NCBI RefSeq assembly: GCF_001280125.1
Contig: NZ_LGEG01000225.1
Span: forward strand, 1-64,000
Source: Streptomyces sp. NRRL F-6492
GTDB taxonomy: Bacteria > Actinomycetota > Actinomycetes > Streptomycetales > Streptomycetaceae
Direction of reading: 5' to 3'
Length of the DNA stretch: 64,000 nucleotides
Part shown: piece by piece, positions 1 to 8,062 of the stretch
Position numbering within the stretch: the first letter of the stretch is position 1
Layout of the letters: every line of letters starts with the position of its first letter
The notes under the pieces: generated by a model
Told to the model about the DNA's origin: nothing
The model's database searches: none
The model's input: the letters and a program-made list of their open reading frames with translations, nothing else
Made by a program: the position numbers and the translations under genes

Positions 1-1794
1 GATCCCGCGCCCACCCCCGCGCCCCGACGTGCCCGTGTCCGCGCCCCCGAGCTGATCGGCAAGGGCGGCTGGCTGAACACCGGCGGAGAAGAGCCGACCC
101 TCGCCGACCTGCGGGGGAAGATCGTCCTTCTCGACTTCTGGACCTTCTGCTGCGTCAACTGCCTGCACGTCCTCGACGAGCTGCGCGACCTGGAGGAGAA
201 GCACCGCGACACCCTGGTGATCGTCGGGGTGCACTCGCCGAAGTTCGTGCACGAGGCCGACCACCGGGCCGTGGTGGACGCCGTCGAGCGGTACGAGGTG
301 CACCACCCCGTACTGGACGACCCGGAGCTCGCGACCTGGAAGCAGTACGCCGTGCGCGCCTGGCCGACGCTCGTCGTGATCGACCCCGAGGGGTACGTCG
401 TCGCCCAGCACGCGGGCGAGGGCCACGCCAACGCGATCCGGACCCTGGTCGAGGAGCTGGAGGCCGAGCACGCGGCCAAGGGGACGCTGCGGCGCGGCGA
501 CGGGCCGTACGTGCCGCCGGAGCCTGCCGACACCGTCCTGCGCTTCCCCGGCAAGGCGATCACGCTCCCGTCCGGGAACTTCCTGGTCTCCGACACCACC
601 CGGCACCAGCTGGTCGAGCTGGCGGCGGACGGCGAGACCGTCGTGAAGCGCGTCGGCGAGGGCGTCTTCCGCGAGCCGCAGGGGCTCGTGCGGCTCCCCG
701 ACGGCAAGGTCGTCGTCGCCGACACCGTGAACCACGCCCTGCGCACGTACGACCCGGAGACCGGCGCGATCGAGCGGATCGCCGGCACCGGCAGGCAGTG
801 GTGGCAGGGCTCCCCGACCTCCGGCCCCGCCCTGGAGGTCGACCTGTCCTCGCCGTGGGACGTGGCCTGGTGGCAGGGGAAGGTGTGGATCGCCATGGCC
901 GGCGTCCACCAGCTGTGGACGTACGACCCGGAGACCGGGACCGTCGGGGTCGCGGCCGGCACCACGAACGAGGGCCTGGTCGACGGGCCCGCCGCCGAGG
1001 CCTGGTTCGCCCAGCCCTCCGGGCTCGCGGCCGCCGGCGACCGGCTGTGGATCGCGGACTCCGAGACCAGCTCCCTGCGCTGGATCGACACCGAGGGGAT
1101 CGTGCGCACCGCCGTCGGCACCGGGCTCTTCGACTTCGGCCACCGCGACGGCGACGCCGGCCAGGCGCTGTTCCAGCACCCGCTGGGCGTGACCGCCCTG
1201 CCCGACGGCTCGGTCGCCGTCGGCGACACGTACAACCACGCCCTGCGCCGCTACGACCCCGCCACCGGCGAGGTCACCACGCTCGCCACCGACCTGCGCG
1301 AGCCGAGCGACGCGGTCCTGGTGGACGGGGACATCGTGGTCGTCGAGTCCGCCCGGCACCGGCTGACCCGGCTGCGGCTGCCCGAGGAGGCCGTCCGGGT
1401 CGAGGCGGTCGCCCACCGCACCCGGCGCGAGGCCACCGAGGTCGCTCCCGGCCGCCTCCGCCTCGACGTCGTCTTCCGGGCCCCGACCGGCCAGAAGCTG
1501 GACGAGCGCTACGGCCCCTCGACCCGGCTCCTGGTCTCCTCGACCCCGCCGGAGCTGCTGCTCGGCGGCGAGGGAACGGGCACGGACCTCTTCCGGGACC
1601 TCGACCTGAACCCGGAGGTCACCGAGGGCGTCCTGCACGTCTCGGCGATGGCCGCGTCCTGCGACGACGACCCCGCCAACGAGTACCCGGCCTGCCACGT
1701 CCACCAGCAGGACTGGGGCGTCCCGGTGAAGGTCACGGACGCGGGCGCCTCCCGCCTGCCGCTGATCCTCGCGGGCATGGACGAGCAGGCCTAA
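1..1794 (+). CDS. thioredoxin-fold and NHL-repeat protein (5' end outside window)
   Basis: The reading frame is open from the first base, so the start codon lies upstream; the first internal start at 217 would cut the thioredoxin fold. Translation from base 1 shows a TlpA/AhpC-type thioredoxin segment with a C-V-N-C redox pair encoded at 151-162, after the context FWTFC. From about 540 to 1390 there are repeated beta-propeller blades of the NHL type (for example VADTVNHALRTYDPETG and VGDTYNHALRRYDPATG). This layout matches the NHLRC2-like family, in which a thioredoxin domain precedes a six-bladed NHL propeller; its substrate in bacteria is not known. No signal peptide can be judged because the N-terminus is missing. 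The TAA stop overlaps the stop codon of the convergent next gene. Confidence 0.9.
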   Translation, partial: DPAPTPAPRRARVRAPELIGKGGWLNTGGEEPTLADLRGKIVLLDFWTFCCVNCLHVLDELRDLEEKHRDTLVIVGVHSPKFVHEADHRAVVDAVERYEVHHPVLDDPELATWKQYAVRAWPTLVVIDPEGYVVAQHAGEGHANAIRTLVEELEAEHAAKGTLRRGDGPYVPPEPADTVLRFPGKAITLPSGNFLVSDTTRHQLVELAADGETVVKRVGEGVFREPQGLVRLPDGKVVVADTVNHALRTYDPETGAIERIAGTGRQWWQGSPTSGPALEVDLSSPWDVAWWQGKVWIAMAGVHQLWTYDPETGTVGVAAGTTNEGLVDGPAAEAWFAQPSGLAAAGDRLWIADSETSSLRWIDTEGIVRTAVGTGLFDFGHRDGDAGQALFQHPLGVTALPDGSVAVGDTYNHALRRYDPATGEVTTLATDLREPSDAVLVDGDIVVVESARHRLTRLRLPEEAVRVEAVAHRTRREATEVAPGRLRLDVVFRAPTGQKLDERYGPSTRLLVSSTPPELLLGGEGTGTDLFRDLDLNPEVTEGVLHVSAMAASCDDDPANEYPACHVHQQDWGVPVKVTDAGASRLPLILAGMDEQA

Positions 1795-2135
1795 CGGACG
1801 AGCCCCTGGTTCCTGGACGGGCGCCCCGCGGCCCCGTCCAGGCAGCCGTCCACCCAGGCGGCCGGGTCGTGGACGGCCCGGTCGCCGCCCATGCCGTCCC
1901 GCTCCATGCGCGCGCACTCCCCGGCGAGCAGCGCCTTCGTCCGCGACCCGTCCACGTCGTACCCGCGGATCCGGGAGGCCAGGACGTACCCGCCCTCGTA
2001 CGCGATGTCCGTGCCCCACGGCGGCCGGTCGTTGTACGTCCCGACCAGCAGCCCCGCCCCGGTCAGGGCGAGGAGCACGGCGACGACGGCGAACGGGACG
2101 GACTTCCGCGGCGGCGGACCCTCATGACGGTGCAT
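1791..2135 (-). CDS. small single-pass membrane or secreted hypothetical protein
   Basis: A 114-residue protein read from ATG at 2135 (MHRHEGPPPRKSVPFAVV). The open frame extends further upstream, but that part is arginine/proline rich and looks like antisense noise. Residues about 13-31 form one hydrophobic segment after a positive N-terminus, so it is either a membrane anchor or an uncleaved signal sequence. The rest is soluble and contains two cysteines (about 74 and 98) that could form a disulfide outside the cell. I do not recognise a family. It converges on the NHL-repeat gene and the two stop codons share the bases ctaa. The region upstream carries a 15-bp tandem repeat. Confidence 0.6.
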   Translation of the reverse strand: MHRHEGPPPRKSVPFAVVAVLLALTGAGLLVGTYNDRPPWGTDIAYEGGYVLASRIRGYDVDGSRTKALLAGECARMERDGMGGDRAVHDPAAWVDGCLDGAAGRPSRNQGLVR

Positions 2136-2166
2136 GGGGACGAGCCTGCCGGGCGGGACCTTTCGC

Positions 2167-2196
2167 GGATGTTTCCGAACCGGATGTTTCCGAACC
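2167..2196. repeat. 15-bp tandem direct repeat
   Basis: The unit ggatgtttccgaacc occurs twice head to tail (2167-2181 and 2182-2196) in the gap between the small membrane protein and the M18 aminopeptidase gene. It lies just upstream of the small gene's start, so it could be a regulator site or a simple slippage duplication. Confidence 0.7.
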
Positions 2197-2236
2197 GGAC
2201 GTCTCGCGAACGGCCCCGCACGGGACCGCCCCGGGC

Positions 2237-3544
2237 TCAGCCCTCCAGGAAGGCGACCAGCGCGTTCGCGAGGAGGTACGGGTCCTGTGCGCCGCACAGT
2301 TCGCGGGCGCTGTGCATGGAGAGGATCGCGACGCCGATGTCCACGGTCCTGATGCCGTGGCGGGCGGCCGTGATCGGGCCGATCGTGGTGCCGCAGGGCA
2401 TGTCGTTGTTGGAGACGAAGGACTGCCAGGGCACGCCCGCCTTCTCGCAGGCGGCGGCGAAGACGGCCCGGCCGCTGCCGTCGGTGGCGTAGCGCTGGTT
2501 GACGTTCACCTTGAGGATCGGGCCGCCGTTGACGCGCGGGTGGTGCGTCGGGTCGTGCCGCTCCGCGTAGTTGGGGTGGACCGCGTGACCGGTGTCGGAG
2601 GAGAGGCAGACGGTGCCGGCGAAGGCGCGCGCCCGGTCCTCGTAGGAGCCGCCCCGGGCGTACACCGAGCGCTCCAGGACGTTGCCGAGCAGGGGCCCCT
2701 GGGCACCGGTGTCGGCCTCGGAGCCGTTCTCCTCGTGGTCGAAGGCGGCGAGGACCGGGATGTACGGCAGGTCGTCGCGGCCCGCGAGGGAGGCGAGCGC
2801 GGCGGTGCCGGCGTGCACGGAGAGCAGGTTGTCCATGCGCGGCCCGGCGAGCAGCTCGCGGTCGCGGCCCAGGTAGGCGGGGGCCTCCACGGCGTGGACC
2901 ATCAGGTCCCAGCCGGTGACGTCCTCGGCGTCGACGCCCGCCTCCTCGGCGACGAAGGAGATCAGGTCGCCCTCGTGGACGTCGCCGATGCCCCAGACGG
3001 GCTGCATGTGGCGCTGGCGGTCGAGCTTCAGGCCGTCGTTGGCCTGCCGGTCGAGGTGGATGGCGAGCTGCGGGACGCGCAGCAGCGGCCGGTCGACGTC
3101 GACCAGGCGGTGGCTGCCGTCACGGAGGGTGAGGCGGCCCGCGAGGCCGAGGTCGCGGTCGAGCCAGGTGTTGAGGAGGGTGCCGCCGTAGATCTCGACG
3201 GCGACCTGCCGCCAGCCCTGCGAGCCCATGTCGGGGCGCGGCTTCACGCGCAGGTTGGGCGAGTCGGTGTGGGCGCCGACGATCCGGTACGGGGTGTGGG
3301 CGGCGGCGCCCTCCGGCACGTACCAGGCGATGATCGCGCCGCCGCGGACCACGTACTTCCCGCCGCTCGTCGCGTCCCAGGCGGCGGTCTCCTCGACCCG
3401 GCGGAATCCGGCCTTCTCCAGCCGCTCCGCCGCGTTCGCCACCGCGTGGTACGGCGAGGGGGAGGCCGACAGGAAGGCCATGAGGTCGTCGGTGTGCCCG
3501 CGGTCGAAGGGGCCGGCGGTGGTACGGGAAGCTGCGCTGCTCAT
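2237..3544 (-). CDS. M18 family aminopeptidase (aspartyl aminopeptidase type)
   Basis: 435 residues, the normal length for the family. M18 enzymes are cytoplasmic dodecameric metallopeptidases that remove N-terminal residues, often acidic ones, from peptides. Metal-ligand motifs are visible: GAHTDSPNLRVK (His92), AAFDHEENGSE with the Asp and Glu-Glu pair, and the C-terminal VSNNDMPCGTTIGPITAARHGI block including the last metal-binding His region. The start MSSAASRTTAGPFDRGHTDDL is a typical Streptomyces N-terminus. It is transcribed in the same direction as the acyl-CoA dehydrogenase gene but is separated from it by about 170 bp containing a hairpin, so they are probably independent units. 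Confidence 0.95.
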   Translation of the reverse strand: MSSAASRTTAGPFDRGHTDDLMAFLSASPSPYHAVANAAERLEKAGFRRVEETAAWDATSGGKYVVRGGAIIAWYVPEGAAAHTPYRIVGAHTDSPNLRVKPRPDMGSQGWRQVAVEIYGGTLLNTWLDRDLGLAGRLTLRDGSHRLVDVDRPLLRVPQLAIHLDRQANDGLKLDRQRHMQPVWGIGDVHEGDLISFVAEEAGVDAEDVTGWDLMVHAVEAPAYLGRDRELLAGPRMDNLLSVHAGTAALASLAGRDDLPYIPVLAAFDHEENGSEADTGAQGPLLGNVLERSVYARGGSYEDRARAFAGTVCLSSDTGHAVHPNYAERHDPTHHPRVNGGPILKVNVNQRYATDGSGRAVFAAACEKAGVPWQSFVSNNDMPCGTTIGPITAARHGIRTVDIGVAILSMHSARELCGAQDPYLLANALVAFLEG

Positions 3545-3636
3545 GGGTTCACCTTACGCAGGGTCCGGAACGCGGGGACGGCCCCCCGGAGGAGCGCCGG
3601 GGGGCGACGGGGAGGGGGAGCGATCCGCTCCGGGCA

Positions 3637-3680
3637 AAGGGAACGGCCCGCCCCCCTCCCCGGGGACGAGCCGTTCCTTG
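3637..3680 (-). terminator. hairpin after the acyl-CoA dehydrogenase gene
   Basis: Arms aagggaacggc (3637-3647) and gccgttcctt (3670-3679) can pair, with a 22-nt loop. It lies 38 bp downstream of the acyl-CoA dehydrogenase stop on the minus strand. There is no good T-run, so its strength is uncertain. Confidence 0.45.
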
Positions 3681-3717
3681 TATGGACGAGAAGTGCTCCC
3701 AAACGCCCTGGGGCGTC

Positions 3718-5547
3718 CTAGAACGCGGCCTCGTCCAGGTCCATCAGCGCGCCGTCGACGCCCTCGGCGAGCGCGCGCTCGGCGGAGACGCCCGGCAGGA
3801 CGTTCGCGGCGAAGAACTTCGCGGCCGCGATCTTGCCCTGGTAGAAGGCGACGTCCTTGCCGGAGGCGCCGGCGGCCAGCTTCTCGGCGGCCACGGTGGC
3901 GCCGCGCAGCAGCAGGTAGCCGACGACGACGTCGCCGGAGGCGAGCAGCAGGCGGGTGGTGTTCAGGCCGACCTTGTAGATGTTCTTGACGTCCTCGCCG
4001 GTGGCGGTGAGGTCGGTGATCATCGTGCCGACGATGGCCTCCAGGTCGACGGCCGCCTTGGCGAGCGCGTCGCGGGCGCCGGCCAGCTCCTCGCCGCCGG
4101 TGCCGACCGCGAGGAACTTCTTGATCTCCTCGGACAGCGTGTTCAGGGCCGCGCCCTGGTCGCGCACGATCTTCCGGAAGAAGAAGTCCTGGCCCTGGAT
4201 GGCCGTGGTGCCCTCGTAGAGGGTGTCGATCTTGGCGTCCCGGATGTACTGCTCGATCGGGTACTCCTGGAGGAAGCCGGAACCGCCGAAGGTCTGGAGC
4301 GACTGCGCGAGCTGCTCGTAGCCCTTCTCGGAGCCGTAGCCCTTCACGATCGGGAGCAGCAGGTCGTTGAGGCCGTGCAGCGCCTTGGCGTCCTCGCCGG
4401 CCGCCTCCTTGAGCGCGATCTCGTCCTGCACGGAGGCCGTGTAGAGGACGAGGGAGCGCATGCCCTCGGCGTACGCCTTCTGCGTCATCAGCGAGCGGCG
4501 GACGTCCGGGTGGTGCGTGATGGTGACCTTGGGCGCGGCCTTGTCCATGAAGTTCGCCAGGTCGGTGCCCTGGACGCGCTCCTTGGCGTACTCCAGGGCG
4601 TTGAGGTAGCCCGTGGAGAGGGTGGAGATCGCCTTCGTGCCGACCATCATGCGGGCGAACTCGATGATGAGGAACATCTGGCGGATGCCGTCGTGCTTGT
4701 CGCCGATGAGCCAGCCCTTGGCGGGGTGCTTGTCGCCGAAGGTCATCTCGCACGTGTTGGAGGCCTTGAGGCCCATCTTGTGCTCGACGTTGGTGGCGTA
4801 CGCGCCGTTGCGGGCGCCCAGCTCGCCGGTCTCCCAGTCGAACTCGTACTTCGGCACGAGGAAGAGCGAGAGGCCCTTGGTGCCGGGGCCGGCGCCCTCG
4901 GGGCGGGCGAGGACGTAGTGGAGGATGTTCTCCTCCATGTCGTGCTCACCGGAGGTGATGAAGCGCTTGACGCCCTCGATGTGCCAGGTGCCGTCCTCCT
5001 GCTGGACCGCCTTGGTGCGGCCGGCGCCGACGTCCGAGCCCGCGTCGGGCTCGGTGAGGACCATGGTGGAGCCCCAGCGCTTCTCGACGGCGATCCGCGC
5101 GACCTTCTTCTGCGCCTCGTTGCCCTCGTTGTGGAGGATGCCGGCGAAGGCCGGGCCGGAGGAGTACATCCAGATGGCCGGGTTCGAGCCGAGCAGCAGC
5201 TCCGCGTAGGCCCAGATCAGGGAGCGCGGGGAGACGGTGCCGCCGATCTCCTCCGGGATGCCCAGACGCCAGTACTCGGACTCCATGAAGGCGTCGTACG
5301 ACTTCTTGAAGGTGGCCGGGACCGGGGCGGTGTTGGTCTCGGGGTCGAAGACCGGCGGGTTGCGGTCGGCGTCGGCGAAGGACTCCGCGAGCTCGTTCTC
5401 GGCGAGGCGGCGGATCTCGTCGAGGATGCTCTTGGCGGTCTCGACGTCCATCTCCTCGAACGGACCGGTGCCGTACACCTTGTCGCGGCCGAGGACCTCG
5501 AAGAGGTTGAACTCGATGTCGCGGAGATTCGACTTGTAGTGCCCCAT
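3718..5547 (-). CDS. acyl-CoA dehydrogenase, long (DmdC/FadE-like) type
   Basis: 609 residues, the size of the long ACAD branch with an extra C-terminal domain, as in 3-methylmercaptopropionyl-CoA dehydrogenase-like enzymes. It uses FAD to oxidise an acyl-CoA to the enoyl-CoA. Family motifs are visible: the N-terminal ACAD helical domain, the FAD/substrate motif [14 protein letters not shown], the mid beta-domain [12 protein letters not shown], the motif [20 protein letters not shown], and the predicted catalytic Glu in [10 protein letters not shown] near residue 445. True substrate cannot be told from sequence; general fatty-acid beta-oxidation is most likely. The gene stands alone. Two copies of a 12-bp operator-like motif lie just upstream, suggesting repression by a TetR-like regulator. 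Confidence 0.95.
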   Translation of the reverse strand: MGHYKSNLRDIEFNLFEVLGRDKVYGTGPFEEMDVETAKSILDEIRRLAENELAESFADADRNPPVFDPETNTAPVPATFKKSYDAFMESEYWRLGIPEEIGGTVSPRSLIWAYAELLLGSNPAIWMYSSGPAFAGILHNEGNEAQKKVARIAVEKRWGSTMVLTEPDAGSDVGAGRTKAVQQEDGTWHIEGVKRFITSGEHDMEENILHYVLARPEGAGPGTKGLSLFLVPKYEFDWETGELGARNGAYATNVEHKMGLKASNTCEMTFGDKHPAKGWLIGDKHDGIRQMFLIIEFARMMVGTKAISTLSTGYLNALEYAKERVQGTDLANFMDKAAPKVTITHHPDVRRSLMTQKAYAEGMRSLVLYTASVQDEIALKEAAGEDAKALHGLNDLLLPIVKGYGSEKGYEQLAQSLQTFGGSGFLQEYPIEQYIRDAKIDTLYEGTTAIQGQDFFFRKIVRDQGAALNTLSEEIKKFLAVGTGGEELAGARDALAKAAVDLEAIVGTMITDLTATGEDVKNIYKVGLNTTRLLLASGDVVVGYLLLRGATVAAEKLAAGASGKDVAFYQGKIAAAKFFAANVLPGVSAERALAEGVDGALMDLDEAAF

Positions 5548-5592
5548 GGCGACGGCTCCGTAAGGCTCGGGGAGGGAGGTTCCTCGTACACG

Positions 5593-5640
5593 TACCAGTG
5601 AGTAGCAAAACGCTCTCCACCATGATGCTACCCGTCAGTA
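5593..5640. promoter_or_regulatory. paired 12-bp motifs upstream of the acyl-CoA dehydrogenase gene
   Basis: taccagtgagta (5593-5604) and tacccgtcagta (5629-5640) differ at 2 of 12 positions. Read on the minus strand they are TACTnACnGGTA. They lie 46-93 bp upstream of the dehydrogenase start and 36 bp apart. The form resembles partial TetR-family operators known from fatty-acid catabolism genes; the regulator itself is not in this window. Confidence 0.45.
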
Positions 5641-5793
5641 ATAAGGGCAACCCCTGGCGGGCATCTGTGACGTGACTCGCCCCTCTCCCTTGCCCCGCAG
5701 GCCCCACGGGCCCCGTGCGGCCCACGCGTCCGGCGCCGTCGGACGTACCGGCGGGTAAGGGGCGCGGCCCCCCGGCGGCCCCCCGGCGCTCGA

Positions 5794-5805
5794 TAGGCTG
5801 CCCCC
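5794..5805 (+). promoter_or_regulatory. -10 box giving a probable leaderless SseB-like mRNA
   Basis: TAGGCT at 5794-5799 ends only 6 nt before the ATG of the SseB-like gene and there is no Shine-Dalgarno sequence. This spacing is the usual one for leaderless Streptomyces transcripts that start at or next to the A of the start codon. Confidence 0.5.
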
Positions 5806-6294
5806 ATGTACGGATACGGCCAGCACGCGGACGGTAGTGCCGCCCAGCAGCAGTACATCCCGCCCCAGCAGGACGGGATGCAGGCCGGCATGCAGGGCGG
5901 GTACGGGCAGCAGGCCCCGCTCTACCCGGAGCCCTCGCCGCCCTCCCTCGCGGACGCCGTGCGCGCCTTCACTACCGGCACCCTGGCCGCCGAGGACTTC
6001 CAGCAGATCTTCGCGACCTCCAAGGTCTACTGCCCGCGCGGCGACAACCCCGGTTTCCTGGCCCTGCACAACACCCAGCAGCCGGTCATCCCCATGTTCA
6101 CCTCGCTCAAGGAGCTGCGGCGGTACGCGGGCAAGGAGTCGAAGTACTTCGTGATCACCGGCGCCGAGGTGATCGACCTGCTGCCGACCGGCTACGGCTT
6201 CGTCCTCGACATGGAGGGCGACCACCGCATGGTCTTCGACGCGAAGGCCGTGGAGCAGATGGTCGACTTCGCGATGCGGCGGATGTACGGCTGA
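5806..6294 (+). CDS. SseB family protein
   Basis: 162 residues. Residues 1-45 are rich in Gln, Gly and Pro and likely disordered. From about residue 50 the sequence matches the SseB N-terminal domain: an LADAVRAF start, the strand FLALHNTQQPVIPMFTSLKELRRYAG, and the end VIDLLPTGYGFVLDMEGDHRMVFDAKAVEQM. SseB is known as an enhancer of serine sensitivity in E. coli and related domains occur beside secretion systems, but the function of the actinobacterial versions is unknown. It diverges from the acyl-CoA dehydrogenase and converges on gcvH. Confidence 0.85.
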   Translation: MYGYGQHADGSAAQQQYIPPQQDGMQAGMQGGYGQQAPLYPEPSPPSLADAVRAFTTGTLAAEDFQQIFATSKVYCPRGDNPGFLALHNTQQPVIPMFTSLKELRRYAGKESKYFVITGAEVIDLLPTGYGFVLDMEGDHRMVFDAKAVEQMVDFAMRRMYG

Positions 6295-6307
6295 CGCGGG
6301 CGGGACC

Positions 6308-6349
6308 GGACGGGCCCGGCACCCCCGCCGAGGGGGGCCGGGCCCGTCC
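6308..6349. terminator. hairpin between the SseB-like gene and gcvH
   Basis: ggacgggcccggc (6308-6320) pairs with gccgggcccgtcc (6337-6349), a perfect 13-bp GC stem. It lies between two convergent genes and may terminate both. Confidence 0.65.
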
Positions 6350-6401
6350 GCGCGTGCGCCGGGGGCTACCCGGCGTCGCCCTCGACCGTGAACTCCTCGT
6401 A

Positions 6402-6764
6402 CTACGCGGCGCTGAGCAGCCCGTCGAGGGCCCCCGCGTCGTCGATCTCGATCTCGAAGATCCAGCCGTCGCCGTACGGGTCGTTGTTGATCCAGTCGGG
6501 GTCGGAGTCGAGGTCGCCGTTCACGGCGGCCACCCGGCCGGAGAGGGGCGCGTACAGCTCGGAGACCGCCTTGACCGACTCCAGGGAGCCGGCCGGGTCC
6601 CCCGCCTCCACCCTGCTGTCCACCGCCTGGTTCTCGACGAACACGATGTCCCCGAGCTGCTTCTGCGCGAAGTCGGTGATGCCGACGCGCACGCGGCCGC
6701 CGCCCCGCGTCTCCACCCACTCGTGGTCCTTCGTGTACTTCAGGTTCTCCGGGCAGGTCGGCAT
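6402..6764 (-). CDS. gcvH: glycine cleavage system H protein
   Basis: 120 residues, close to the usual 125-130. GcvH carries the lipoyl arm that shuttles the aminomethyl group between the P, T and L proteins. The lipoylation motif is ESVKAVSE with Lys65 as the modified residue, and the flanking motifs DHEWVE, VGITDFAQKQLGDIVFVE and NDPYGDGWIFEIE are conserved. It stands alone: no gcvT or gcvP is nearby and no glycine riboswitch is evident. It may be a second, non-operonic copy, or serve lipoate relay. A Cys at position 4 is unusual. Its 3' end faces the SseB-like gene. Confidence 0.93.
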   Translation of the reverse strand: MPTCPENLKYTKDHEWVETRGGGRVRVGITDFAQKQLGDIVFVENQAVDSRVEAGDPAGSLESVKAVSELYAPLSGRVAAVNGDLDSDPDWINNDPYGDGWIFEIEIDDAGALDGLLSAA

Positions 6765-6978
6765 GCGCGCTCCTTCGGGGGCTTCCGGGTGCCGGGCGGC
6801 CCGCCCGGCGGAGCCAGCGTGCCCGAGCGGGAGGGCGCGCGGAGGCGGCCTTCACCCGCGGGGGTGAGCGACTTCAGGACAGTCGGGGAATGTCTCCCGG
6901 GCGTTCCGCGTTCCGGGTGGCAGAAAGTTCAGCGTTCAACTAAAGTGGACGTGCAAGGTCGCCCAAGGAGGTCCCGCC

Positions 6979-7941
6979 ATGCCCGCCGTGACTGTCGAGA
7001 ACCCGCTCACCCTGCCGCGCGTCGCCGCCCCCGCCGACGCCCCGGCCCGTCCCGTGCTCGCCGTGACCACGGCCCCCTCCGGATTCGAGGGAGAGGGCTT
7101 CCCGGTCCGCCGGGCGTTCGCGGGGATCAACCACCAGTACCTCGACCCGTTCATCATGATGGACCAGATGGGCGAGGTGGAGTACGCGCCCGGAGAGCCC
7201 AAGGGCACGCCCTGGCACCCCCACCGCGGCTTCGAGACCGTCACCTACATCATCGACGGCACCTTCGACCACCAGGACTCCCAGGGCGGCGGCGGCACCA
7301 TCACCAACGGCGACACCCAGTGGATGACCGCCGGCGCCGGCCTCCTCCACATCGAGGCGCCGCCGGAGTCCCTCGTCGTCAGCGGCGGCCTCTTCCACGG
7401 CCTCCAGCTGTGGGTGAACCTGCCGGCCGCCGACAAGATGATGGCCCCCCGCTACCAGGACATCCGCGGCGGCCAGGTCCAGCTGCTCACCTCCCCCGAC
7501 GGCGGCGCGCTGCTCCGCGTCATCGCGGGCGAACTCGACGGCCACGAGGGCCCCGGCATCACCCACACCCCGATCACGATGATCCACGCCACCCTGCGCC
7601 CCGGCGCCGAGGTCGTCCTGCCCTGGCGGGAGGACTTCAACGGCCTCGCGTACGTGCTCGCGGGCCGCGGCACCGTCGGCGCCGAGCGGCGGCCGGTCCA
7701 CACCGGCCGGACCGCCGTCTTCGGCAAGGGAGGCGCCCTGACCGTCCGCGCCGACGAGAAGCAGGACGGCAACACCCCGGACCTGGAGGTCGTCCTCCTC
7801 GGCGGGCGCCCGATCCGCGAGCCCATGGCCCACTACGGCCCGTTCGTCATGAACACCCAGGCCGAACTGCGCCAGGCCTTCGAGGACTTCCAGGCGGGCC
7901 GCCTCGGCACGATCCCGGCGGTCCACGGGATGGGCGAGTAA
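6979..7941 (+). CDS. pirin family protein (carries phiC31 attB-like site)
   Basis: 320 residues: two cupin domains, the N-terminal one with the metal ligands His80, His82, His124 and Glu126, at nearly the same spacing as in human pirin. Bacterial pirins include quercetinase-like dioxygenases and regulators of acyl-CoA metabolism; the role here is not known. AGGAGG at 6966-6971 is a clear ribosome binding site for the ATG. The coding sequence contains a 34-bp stretch matching the minimal attB of phage phiC31 with one mismatch. The gene is intact, so the site is empty. A perfect palindrome follows the stop. Confidence 0.95.
   Translation: MPAVTVENPLTLPRVAAPADAPARPVLAVTTAPSGFEGEGFPVRRAFAGINHQYLDPFIMMDQMGEVEYAPGEPKGTPWHPHRGFETVTYIIDGTFDHQDSQGGGGTITNGDTQWMTAGAGLLHIEAPPESLVVSGGLFHGLQLWVNLPAADKMMAPRYQDIRGGQVQLLTSPDGGALLRVIAGELDGHEGPGITHTPITMIHATLRPGAEVVLPWREDFNGLAYVLAGRGTVGAERRPVHTGRTAVFGKGGALTVRADEKQDGNTPDLEVVLLGGRPIREPMAHYGPFVMNTQAELRQAFEDFQAGRLGTIPAVHGMGE
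7185..7218 (-). other. phiC31 attB-like integration site
   Basis: Within the pirin gene, read on the minus strand, the sequence has the arms gtgccagggcgtgcc and a TTGGG core, then ctctccgggcgcg. Compared from memory with the 34-bp minimal attB used by the phiC31 serine integrase it differs at one position. The crossover TT (AA on plus) is at 7201-7202. The pirin reading frame runs through it unbroken, so no prophage or vector is integrated. Confidence 0.85.
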
Positions 7942-7954
7942 GGAGCACGGGGTT

Positions 7955-7982
7955 ACGGGCCGGGGCGCGCGCCCCGGCCCGT
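7955..7982. terminator. perfect 28-bp palindrome after pirin
   Basis: acgggccggggcgc followed directly by its reverse complement gcgccccggcccgt, 13 bp after the pirin stop. A GC hairpin without a T-run; likely the transcription end of the pirin gene. Confidence 0.6.
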
Positions 7983-8062
7983 ACGCCCTCCCCTGACGCG
8001 CCGTCACCCGTACGGGCCGTCAGCGCGCGACGCCGCGCCGGGCGGCGTGGTCCGGTGGTCGG

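Noticed and set aside
6765..6978. Glycine riboswitch upstream of gcvH
   Set aside because: I looked for the two-aptamer pattern in the gap to pirin and did not find a convincing core.
7185..7218. Integrated phiC31-type prophage or vector
   Set aside because: The attB-like site is intact and the pirin frame continues across it.
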